From the NCBI GenBank assembly GCA_036897095.1, contig JAYMSP010000160.1:1-64000 (forward strand): DNA of 64,000 bases, written 5' to 3'. Under the pieces are notes generated by a model that was not told the DNA's origin, did no database searches, and saw only the letters and a program-made list of their open reading frames with translations. Shown here one piece after another: positions 50,374-61,149 of the stretch (position 1 is the first letter of the stretch; each line of letters begins with the position of its first letter). Position numbers and translations under genes: made by a program. The DNA comes from Plantago elongata. Taxonomy: Eukaryota > Streptophyta > Magnoliopsida > Lamiales > Plantaginaceae.

Positions 50374-53300
50374 AAATATTGTATAAGAGTGTACCTTTTA
50401 TAGAGTTACTTAGAGTCCTATTCCTTATAGATTAGATTTATTCCTTGTAGTAAAAGAGTAACTTGGAAATACACCTAATTCTTGGGGATGTAAGTACCTT
50501 TTTTATAGAAGTACTTTTAAATAAAAAAAGTATTTTTTATATGGCTTAAATATAACAAACATCGCGAGTAAAAAGTACTTAGCACTAGCTCTTGAATACT
50601 TTTATTAGGAGAGTGTTTATATAAAATGTAAGCGTACTCTTTTCTAAATTAATTGTTAGATATGAAAGGGGTAAACTATCTTTTATTACTGTAAGTATGC
50701 TAATAATAATAATTGTAAGGTATCTCTATAACTACCTCTTTCTAAAAAAAGGGGCAACATAATATTCTAAACACTCTTTTTAAGTGGCTGGTATTAGGAC
50801 CTCTATAGCACTTATGTAAGTAAAGACTCCTTGGCCATGTATAAATAATGACTTCCTAGAAGAAAGGAAAGCTCTCTTATATAATAGTATTCATTTAACA
50901 AAAAATATCCACCTAAATACAAAGGGTGAAAAGTACTTGTAACTTACCCTTAAGAGAGGTATACTACTTAATAGATTCCTTAATAATTAAATAATTAATT
51001 ACTAAGCGGTTTTATGTAGGGTAGAAGATACTATACGATAGATACCTTCTTTCTTTAAAATGCACTCTCTTAAAAAAAGTACCCAATTTAGTAAAAATTT
51101 ATTTAGGTATAAATAACTTTCTAGTCAAGTAATAGGGAGTGCAATACTTTATACATACTAGAGTTTATCTTCCTCTACTCTAAAGAGGAGACTTAAAATA
51201 CTATTACGCCTTTTTATAGCATATTATCGAAGATAAGTATTATACTAATCCAACTATATAATTTTTTAGGGAAAGTAGTCGTCCCTATATAGTCAGTTAT
51301 ATAAATTCTGAAGTATAGTTAAAAGCAAGTGGCTTAATAAAAGCTTTATGTAATAGACTTTACAACAACAACAAGAGTAATAAATAATTAAATATCTCTT
51401 AGTATAACTACTAGAGTAATGCTCCTATCTTCTCTTTAAGACTTAATAAGTTTGTTATACTTAATTTAGAATATCCCTTACTTGAGTTTTATACCATTAT
51501 GCTAGAACAAAGAGAGCTATTTCCTTTTATATAATTATAAACTTTATTAAGGCTTTTAAAGGTAGGGTATGGGAGTGATCTGCTTATGTATTATAATTAT
51601 GTAAAAAAAAAAGGTAAAAATATTATTATACACCGAAAGAGGGTAGTTTATAATGCCTAGTTTCTAGTCAAGGGAAGGGCAAATATATTACTAATGATTA
51701 ACTACGTGCTAAAAAAAAGGAGAGCTTACATTTTATAGAATCAAATAATCAAGAGCTAGTTATACTTTCTATACAATATTATATGGTAGGTTAGAGTTCC
51801 TTGTACTTATGACGTATACTTTAGAGCTATTAGAAGAAATACACCTGCCTTAATAATTAGGAAAAGGCGCACCCTTGCGCAGTTAATAAAGATAGAGTAA
51901 TTTCTTTTTAAATTATAAGATGTGTTACTTAGTAAATACTTGTCCATAGATAAGATGATAGTTACCCCTCTTCCATATTTATTATACAACCCTAGCCTAG
52001 TATTATTATACTATAAGATTAATTCAAGAGCCAATGGATTAATAACTTATATATCTAAAATCCTAGCCAAAGGGGAGTTTTATAGGAAAATATATGTATA
52101 CCTTACTACTCAAAAGAGTTATTGAGGAGAAATGCCACTCAAGAAGGCCTACTATATTAAATTAAGTAACTTATAAATTTGTAAGATACACTTCCCTTTA
52201 CATGAGAGTATTTATATTAGGTAGGGAGTAGGTACTCTTTGATTACTATATAAGCTGCTGAAGAGTGCACTCCTATTAATTACTTAATACGATGGTATAC
52301 TTTTAGTCAACACTAGGTATTAGTTATATTATTATAAAATAAGTCCTATAAATAATATTTTTATAATTCTTTATAATATAAAAGTCTAGAGCACTCTGTA
52401 ACATATAAAGAGATAATATATATATATAGGTGTTTAAGTACTCACGTCTTTTACTACTATGAAAAATTTTATTGGGGGTAATCTAGAAGGGGGCTAGAAG
52501 GCTAGAAACATACTCTCTTCCTTTTTATAGTAATAGATTATCTATAAAATAGTTTCTAGTCTTCAAAGAGACTCATTACATGGCGGCTCTTTCCTTATAA
52601 ATAGTGAAGTACTCTCTCTAAAAATTAAAAATTTTATATAAGATATAGTACATAGGCTACCTTACTTTATAAGAGGAGTCAACTATCTTGCTTAAGAAGA
52701 GTGTACTTTTCCCTTATACAAGTTATTATATCTTGAGTACTTAAACAGCTAATATAATTATATAGTAAGGTATGTATGCTAATAGGTTTGTAACTAGGTA
52801 TTTATTCTTCAGGATATTTACTAAGTTATCATAATTATTATACAATAGTAATAGGATATTTGGCTTGCACAAGTATAACGTAATGGTTAATAAGGAGCTC
52901 CTATTTTATATTAGTAAAGAGAGTTAGTTTATTAAAAAATTATATCTTAAAGATATAGAGACTAAGAGTGATGCTCTTTTATATGCTGGAGGAAATTGCC
53001 TTAAACTAATTTTAATTATATGTAATAATGTATTTTATAGAATTATATGGTGTAAGGGCTTCTTTACTAGCCTTTAATAATTATGCACTTATAGGGAAAT
53101 AGCTTCTTAATAGATAAGCTTAAAATAGAGGAGTCTACTTCGCCTAACTAATTTATAAGGAGCTAAGAGTACTGATTAAAATATATTTATATCTTATATT
53201 ATCTTAAGGAAGATCACTCTTTGTAAAGTAGTTACCTAGACTATTTTTTATAAATATGGGCACCTCTTCTTTCATAGTTAAGGATACATAATTACTCTTT

Positions 53301-56200
53301 AGTCTTAACTCGTTATTTAAAGTACTTAAGACCTGATAGAGGGTATTCTACACTTGCCCTAGCAGTTATCACGTAATTATAGTAGTATAGCACTCTTCCT
53401 TCTCCTTTTCGAATAATGTAGCATTGTTTATTAAGAGGGGTATTCAACATAAGTATAAGTCACCTATATAACATTTATAAGAAGACTTAGGAAGAAAGTG
53501 CTTAACTAGCAAGATAGTGAGTTATACCTCTTACCGTACCTTATATAAAAGGAGGCCTATATTTACTTCAGTGCTTAAAGCTTTTACTAGATATTATAGA
53601 GTAGAGATCACACACATAAACTTTTGTAGAAGAAAGAGAGCACTTACCACTTATTTTTAAGAGAGTTTCTTAGGGCATAAGGTAACTCTTTCTCTTTCTA
53701 AATATAACCTTGTATTAGAGTGACTCATAAGTAAACTACTAAATCTATACTTATTAAGGGTGTAAAGAGTAATCTCTCCTTTCATATAATATACTTTAAG
53801 AAAGGGTGTACTTAGGTACCCTCTTTTTAGAATAATACATAACCCTTAATACATTATACCCCTTGGATAAACGTATCTTACTAGAGAGTACTGTCTCTGT
53901 GCTGTGGTATTTAATAAACAATTATAATTTAACTGTGTATAGTTAGTAGTCACTCCTTGTATAACTAAGGTTCTTTCAATATTTAATTAAGTAACTAGGT
54001 TATATAAAAGGCATAGTAATAGTTATTCCAATTCCTTTTTAATTAATATAATAAGATTAGAGCATTTAATTAATAAGATACGCCCTTATTAGAGAGTACT
54101 TTCTAGGTATAATTTATAGGGCTAACTCTTATATAAGTTAAGAAGTCTTCATTTTATTATCTATATAAGGCACTCCTTTTGCAGGGTTTCCTACTTATAC
54201 ATATAAGAATATCCTAGCAACCCTCTATTATTAGTATTAGTAAGCTATTTTATTAAGAATTATTTTTTGCTTTGTCTCCTTTTATCTTATACCTTTAACA
54301 AATACTATATATTTAGAAACAAAAATACGACATCCTTCTTTACGTCTTTAGTATATAACACTTGTTTAAGTAAACTTATACACCCCCTAAAGCAATAGGC
54401 TCTCTTAAAAGTATAGCTTACTATAATTTATAGAGATGTTATTTTTAATTATTTAAATGCGCAGGGGATCTAGAACCAAATATTTATTAATACTTATGTA
54501 GTGCAAACCTTCATTAATGAACTTCAATCAAGGTAAATAAAAAAAAAATATATATAAAAATACTACTATAACTACTTTACGTACGTTCTTGTTAAAGGAA
54601 GATGTGTCATTATATAATAAGGCTTGTATTATACTTCTATAAAATAGAACATTAAGGGAGTAAACCTTTTTTTCTAAAGCCTATAGAGAGTGCTTTACCT
54701 TTTTAAAGGAAAGAAGGTATAAGTAAGTAACTTAATTATACATTATACAATTTATAAAAGAAGATCCCTAAAATTAAGAATGCCTTATACAGGAAAACTT
54801 ATGTAAATATATTTATAGGAAATGATATATCAACAGTGTTAGTACGCCTTCTTTCTTCTCTTTTATATTTAAAGGATGCCTATAGAGTAATATTTTGTCT
54901 TCAAATATTATAGTATAGTACTTGTTTAACCATATCTTATAGGCATTTTATAAGCACAATAATCACTTAAGCTTACTTTGCGTAGCTAAGTTTGTGTATA
55001 AGGATGGTACTTATTTACTCTCAATCCTTTAACTATTTTAAGGTATATGAAACTTAGAGAAGTTAAATCTGGCAAATACCTAACTAAAGGTGGTGAGAGT
55101 ACCCATTTCTATAGAAGCACTAGTCCTATACATTTACTTAAAATAGCTCTTAAACTTAAATATGACTTACATACTTATAACTATTTTATTAATATTATAA
55201 TTAAAAGGCCTCGTTACTATGTACTTAAAACATTCTCTAAATACTTAACTTTGAATCCTTCTCCCTTAAAAAATAAGGGACTAGTTTTGGAAAATACTTT
55301 TAATTAGTAAATGGAGATTATACTACTCTAGGGTATACTAATTTATATTAGATAAGGAGTTATACTTTAGTTATGCTCTCTTCGTAAGGGAGTACTCTTT
55401 ACTATATCTCTTAATAATTAAGCGAAACCCTTATTTATGGGAAAGGGAGTAACTCATGAGTAAATAAATTATATTAAGAGTAAAACTTAATGAGCTAGGT
55501 ACTTAATATATTAAAGTGTAAAGTAAAATGAGGCCTCTTTCCCTCCTCTAGAAGCTACTAGTAACGAGAACTCTCCCTTTTTATGAAATATAGATTGTCT
55601 TCTTACTCCCCAAAGATTTTGTAAAGTAACCTTATTTATCTATTAATTGCATACTTTTAAAACACAAGTGCTCTATATTTTATATAGAGTCCCTTTTATT
55701 TAACTTTAAACAACGCATAATTTAGTTATTATACACTCTTAGAGTAAAGGCTACTATAAGTCTTCGCCTTATATACTTCTTTAATGACTTGATATCAAGA
55801 CCTTATCCTCTTAAGGGTGTTTCTCTTAGAGTCCTTTATACCCTTATATTTGATGAAAGGAAGTAGCTCACCAGTATTCTATACTTAAAAGAGTACTTTA
55901 CACTAATTTAAATGTGCCTTTAGAAGTATCTAGAACCCATTATTTATATAGAATCTTTAGTAAATAATATTTCACAAGATAGTAGCGCCATATTTTAAGA
56001 AATGCAATCTAGTATATCCTAGTGAAGCATCTATAATTACTTCAAATATAAAGTGATAAGGGAAGTATTTTTTTTACCTTCTCTAGGAAAGAGGTTACGC
56101 TTTGTTATATTAGAGAGAATTACATTCAGAGTGCCTTTGCAATTAAAAGGAAACTACTTCGCAAATAATTGGGTACGTAGACACAACCCTTCTTTCTTTT
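50374..56200. repeat. Type A block: RIP-like repeat relic
   Basis: Line 53641-53700: TpA 7, ApT 2, CpA+TpG 3, ApC+GpT 6. Two overlapping antisense frames (51807-51989 minus, 51922-52125 plus) are composition artefacts. A 70-codon frame from an alternative GTG (56053-56265, plus), ending in a hydrophobic segment, straddles the transition to the next block and is not supported as a gene. One ATG frame of 86 codons is listed separately. Confidence 0.55.
55047..55307 (+). CDS. Hypothetical 86-residue open frame inside a type A block
   Basis: A true ATG start and a TAG stop. The protein is basic and rich in K, L and Y, beginning MKLREVKSGKYLTKGGEST, with no signal peptide and no clear membrane segment. 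It is notable as one of the few long frames in TpA-rich DNA, where stop triplets are frequent. It could be a remnant of an element's coding sequence or pure chance; about half a dozen frames of this length occur in the window, roughly as many as expected at random. No family is recognised. Confidence 0.12.
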   Translation: MKLREVKSGKYLTKGGESTHFYRSTSPIHLLKIALKLKYDLHTYNYFINIIIKRPRYYVLKTFSKYLTLNPSPLKNKGLVLENTFN

Positions 56201-56352
56201 TCTGGCAAAACTTCTCTATAGGATTGATTTTCTTTTGCTTATTCATATTCCTTAAACGGGAATAACTCCAATAATTAATTTAAAAGACCCCGAAACGTAT
56301 GCGTAAAACACAAAATAAAAGAAAGACTCAAGTAAAAAAAGAGACAAATTCT

Positions 56353-56372
56353 TATATATATATATATATATA
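56353..56372. repeat. (TA)10 microsatellite
   Basis: Ten uninterrupted TA dinucleotides near the transition from type A to type B. Shorter TA runs occur near 7555, 13979 and 19588. Confidence 0.9.
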
Positions 56373-58084
56373 ATACTAAGTCCTAAACTAGAAGGAGAAT
56401 AGTATATTCGTGCCCCAATTCAAACCTGGACTCTATATCTCGTTTCTATTCCCTATCTATTTTTTAATTTCGTACTGGCGCAGTTAACTCCTTATGTCAA
56501 TCAAAGTCTATATATGAATAATTTCCAATGGTACAAGTAAGACAAGGCTCGTATACTTTTATTTTTTATGAGGTATATCGTGGCAAAAAGGACTTTTCTT
56601 TATTAATAGATTTCATAAGGCAAAAGCCTACTTCTGTTCGTTTTTAAACAAAAGGATGTCACACATAGAAAGTCAATCGACACAACACCCCTATAAATTT
56701 GTACACATTTTTGCTGAACCAATAGCTAGAGAAATTATTTTTAAATCTCATACTGTAGTTGTATGTATGAACGGTGATAATGAGAATAGTAACCAAATAA
56801 GCAGCTACAATAAAATATAAATTATTATACAATACGACTTCCTTACGTCAGCTACTTCTATACGCCCCTCAAAGTCAGGGGTTAACTATGGTATAACATG
56901 CGTATCGTTATTTTATGTGCGTAAAGGGGGTCCTAGTAGTCAAAAATATAACTGTGCATAGCACTATATTTTATACTAGTGTTTCCCAACGATGATATTT
57001 ATTCGAGACATATAACTTTTCTATGTACGCCACTTCCTTAGACCCGGGTATATTAGACACATGCAATGTTTAAACTTTGTGCATAAAGCTTTTTATTCAA
57101 ACGGGCAGATATAATAAGATAAAAAATAATAAGCGATTACCTAAAAATATTTTATAGTAAAAGCATTACCCCGATTGTTAAGAAAATTTATATTAGAGAA
57201 AATACTAGAATAAATATTATGTTTGTACACATCATAATATTACAATAGAGCAGGAAGCTTAGCTATAAAGTTAGTATAAATTCCTTTTTGGAATAAAAAA
57301 AAGTCTACATCTTTTCTCTTTAGAAATGCTATATAAAAGGAGCCTTTAAATATGGTGAATTCTTATCTAACCCTATAGAAGACAGAATACTCTTACACAA
57401 AATTATCGTCCTGCACTTATGCTTGTAATTTAGGAACCACAGCTATGATTTCACCTATTCCAAAGATGAATAGGATTTACAGCATTCATATTTTCGTTGT
57501 GTATAGATTCACCTATATTTTTATATTAAAACCCCCTTTTACTTGTTGTGTTTTTTACTTGACTTGAGATGTGGCTGAAGTAGAAAGGACCCATGCTAAG
57601 ATATAGATCAACTAAAAGTTATATTCTTCTATATATTCTTCAAAAGATAAGTAAGAGATAAGAACTAAAGAATTAAGACTAACAGAGTAACTTTATTATA
57701 TAGTAATAACAATCTTTAATAAGTAGTATAGTATCCTCCTCTATACCAAATACGCTCTAAAGTGATAGAAGCGGGAAATTCCGTCCAACTTTAGTAATTT
57801 AATACCATGTTCTCGTAAAGAATTTATAATGTTTAGTTTTAGTTCGCTATGAGGGATGCTGGTTAGAAACGATAAAACCTAATAGAACGGAAAGTATGCT
57901 ACTTTGCGTTCTATATTAAAAAATCCGTAGAGGGTTAACCCTTTCTAGGTACTAAGATCAAAAAGAATATGCTTCTAGAAGTATTTATTGCACATGTGGA
58001 TCAAGATATAAACATAGATAATAAATATAAGAATATCATCTACGATAAGAAGATAAAAATGGAGTTTGGTTTAAGGAGTGAGAC

Positions 58085-58258
58085 ATGAAAAGTTTATTAT
58101 ATAACGAGTATTATGACATCATAGAAGACAAGGGTTACTTAGGGTCAATTCTGGTAAATATAGAAAAACAAACTACACATTACGAAAAAAAGTATCTTGC
58201 AAAAAACTTAGATGCTCCAAGAGAAATATGTAACAAACTGCTGGAATATAAAATTTAA
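58085..58258 (+). CDS. Hypothetical 57-residue protein
   Basis: The frame starts at ATG (58085), one codon after an in-frame TGA, so the start is well bounded, and ends at TAA. The product is polar and charged (MKSLLYNEYYDIIEDKGYLG at the start; DAPREICNKLLEYKI at the end). It has balanced K/E/D, one cysteine, and no signal peptide or membrane segment. The composition looks more like a real soluble protein than most frames here, but 57 codons is well within chance and I recognise no family. The neighbouring frame at 58492-58794 is on the opposite strand, tail to tail, 233 bases away. Confidence 0.2.
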   Translation: MKSLLYNEYYDIIEDKGYLGSILVNIEKQTTHYEKKYLAKNLDAPREICNKLLEYKI

Positions 58259-58491
58259 CTATATGAGTTAGATGCAATAGGTTATTATTAAGGAGTACCT
58301 AGAAATATACCAAACTCCACCTTTTCTTTCTATAAAAAGTTACCATAGAGCCTATGTTGAGGAATGTAGCCAACAAAAGAATTACCACGGTTTCTATATA
58401 ACAGCAAAATGAATATTATACATCCTTTAATGTAAACTAAATGCCACTACTCTGATAAAACCCTATAGTTCATCTATTACTGGCGCGTGTA

Positions 58492-58794
58492 CTAAAAGTC
58501 TTGATTTATCCATCCCCCTATTCTATTCAACTTCCAATCCACATTTATGGTAAGAAGACTTGAAATTTTGCTTAACCCGAGTTTCTTTGAATAGCTATTT
58601 ACATAAATCTGAGGTGTAGTTGATAGAACAAAACTATAATAAAAAAGATAATCTTGTCCATACAATACACTATAAAGAGTAATACAGTTTTTCAAAATGA
58701 AAAATATAGTGAATCCAGACTCTAAGATTTTTACTATATATAAGGAGATCAAGAGAAAAGAGGCACCATATACCCTTGGTATAATAAATTTCAT
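58492..58794 (-). CDS. Hypothetical 100-residue protein with hydrophobic N-terminus
   Basis: Starting at the ATG at 58794 the frame gives 100 residues to a TAG. It extends 17 codons further upstream only through an alternative TTG, so the ATG is preferred. The N-terminus is basic then hydrophobic (MKFIIPRVYGASFLLISLYI), like a signal peptide or signal anchor. A second hydrophobic stretch (FTIFFIL) follows near residue 30, then a more polar C-terminal half ending WKLNRIGGWINQDF. Only one cysteine is present, so it is not a typical cysteine-rich secreted effector. This is the longest frame in the window but not longer than chance predicts. No family is recognised. Confidence 0.2.
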   Translation of the reverse strand: MKFIIPRVYGASFLLISLYIVKILESGFTIFFILKNCITLYSVLYGQDYLFYYSFVLSTTPQIYVNSYSKKLGLSKISSLLTINVDWKLNRIGGWINQDF

Positions 58795-59438
58795 TTCAAA
58801 TAATGGACCTAATTCACATTCGCAGCTCACCAATTTAGGATACAAATTATCTTAATTAAGCAATTGTTCATGTAGTATGTGTAAGTATCACTTTATGGGC
58901 CTTCTTGGGTCTCTATAATTTGACTTTGTATCTATATAACATATAAAACTAAGACTTTACGTTTAAAGTTCGATACGATTTGGCCTGTGTGCCTTAGTCT
59001 AGAAATTTTCTCATATTACTTATTACTTTACTCCGTTAGATATTTTTATTATTAGACGTGAGAGTTTCCTTAAGTACTCGCGAGTTTCTTTTCTTTCCAT
59101 GGAGACTACTTCACGATGACATGACCCTATCGTTGCTCATCTAAATACGCTATATAAGCATTGTAAGCAGTTATTGTTGAGAATTGAAGCCTAAAAAAAA
59201 TAAAACCAAAGTTTTTCCTTATAAATACAATTACAATATAAATGCTGAGACATAGATACCTTCCACCGCAGCGTTGCAAAAAAAGAAGAAAATCCTTAAA
59301 GTAATACAATATATGTAGTCAGTATGTATACACATAGACGAATTTCCATATTATATATGCAGATTAATTTTTAATTTCGTAAGCAACGAAGAAAGAAAAT
59401 GTACATAAAACGCGTGTTACTTTACTGCTCATCGATGA

Positions 59439-59684
59439 ATGATAGGGATAAAAAAAAGTATCACTTATTACAACCCAAACAAAGGTAGAAAGAATGAAAA
59501 CAATATAGAATTATCCAAAAATGCTGTAATATGCCATCTCTACAGCAATAGCAAGGGATCTTATTCTTATCTTATAGGTGTTGTCACAAAGATGAAACCC
59601 AATTATAGTATATATAGATCATATCAGAGATTTACACCCATGCGGATCCCTTTAGGGCTGCCTCCTACCCTTTTCTATACATAG
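59439..59684 (+). CDS. Hypothetical 81-residue basic protein
   Basis: The frame starts at ATG (59439), immediately after an in-frame TGA, and ends at TAG. The product is basic and polar with no membrane segment (begins MIGIKKSITYYNPNKGRKNE; the C-terminal part is proline-rich, RIPLGLPPTLFYT). Codons are more mixed in their third positions than in most frames here. Near its end lies TAGGGCTGCC (59653-59662), ten bases shared with the terminal repeat of the 447-3824 element, which raises the possibility that this is element-derived. No recognised domain; the length is compatible with chance. Confidence 0.2.
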   Translation: MIGIKKSITYYNPNKGRKNENNIELSKNAVICHLYSNSKGSYSYLIGVVTKMKPNYSIYRSYQRFTPMRIPLGLPPTLFYT

Positions 59685-61149
59685 AACAATAAAAAAATCT
59701 ACATTTATTTTAACAAAAAGTTATCCTTTACTTTACATAGCATCAATTATATTTTATATGCCGACAACAACCTTCTCTCCTCATGATTTGTGTTTCCTAG
59801 CGAACTTTCTTATTAAGTTGTAAAAAATAGAATTTGATTTAATGCCTGGACTTAGCTCTTACTTTATCGTTTACGAGTCGAAAAAACAAACAAAGTAATT
59901 GTTGCTTAAAATTTCTAATAATTACTATGCCGGCGGAGAGTTTTCTACTACTTCTTAAAAAGAGAAGGATTAGTATACACGTATATGTATGAGAGTTATA
60001 TTAGTAAACGAACTCCTGCCTTTTTGCTGGAAAGATTAAAAACTGGGTATATTGGTCATTATCTAAAAATGCTATAGCCCTTTTAGTGCATACATGTGTA
60101 GTTAGTGAATACCGTTTCGAAAATGCTTCGTTCAGTCAGGAATAATCCTTCGTGTGGTGTGGATAAGGACCCATTTTTATATTTTTAACTAAAATGACTC
60201 TAAAAGAAAGGACGGTTAAGGAGCGAACCCTATTTATTACATTATTACAAGCAGACCTAGACTAAACATATAGTTTTTCTATCTATACTTTTCTATAACC
60301 AATTATTAGAGCAATTACATAGTTCGCATATTTCTTAGTTTTTCTTAAACCATCCATATTTATTACCCATAACTACGACCACTTAACTTAAGCCGGAACC
60401 AATCTGTTACTGAGTCCTACGGCGTATAGGCTAGTCCCTTAATAAGAACTATTAGAAAAGAGAACAGAAAGAAAAAAACAACGAAAAAATTACATTTTGT
60501 ATATTAAAGAATAATTAAAAAAACTGCGAGGAGTGTGCTACTGACGAAAGGCGCTGTCTTCCACTTTAAGTAAGGTACTAGCGTTGGTTGGTTTTTATTC
60601 CTTTGACTTATACATTTATCTGGTTATCGTTTAGTGTAGTTTCTATATAATGTTAGAATGTGGAATTTTTTCTAACTTATTAATATCATTTAGATATCCA
60701 AGCTAGAAACCCCCGCTCAAATGCTAAAAGAAAAAATAAGTTTCTAAACCCAACTATAACATCCTTCTTCTAAAATTGTATTACTAATCTAGTACTCCTA
60801 CATATTATTTATCACTAATTAAATTATCAATTCACCCTACATATTAAGATTAAGCTAAAAAGGAGTTTCTACATTTCATTTCCAAAAAAACTCTATTGGT
60901 TATTCCGTTGGATCCCCTTGGGGTTTATTATAAAAAAAAGTTCGTAAATTTTATTAAACGCCGTGTCTTTTTCAGAATTATTGTTGGGAAAGTAATTATA
61001 TAACCTACCTTGAATAGAAAAAGACAGCCGGGAAAGATTAAAAACAACGATGTGAGAATCATACATACAGAATCCCCCAGAATGAAAGTACGCACCATAT
61101 AGAAAGGTAGATAGCAATTAATACTTAATAAAGAGAAATTTCATGAAAT

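Noticed and set aside
51807-52125. Two overlapping antisense frames of 60 and 67 codons
   Set aside because: They mirror each other in TpA-rich DNA, one lacks an ATG, and neither has a plausible composition.
23242-55075. Shared 13-mer AAATCTGGCAAAT at 23242 and 55062
   Set aside because: Many pairs of 13-mers are expected by chance at this composition, and the flanks do not extend the match.
35640-61149. Small inverted repeats at several A/B borders (for example 35640-35659, 46765-46792, 61138-61149)
   Set aside because: Stems of 6-8 bp are expected hundreds of times in 64 kb of DNA this AT-rich, so their presence at borders carries no weight.
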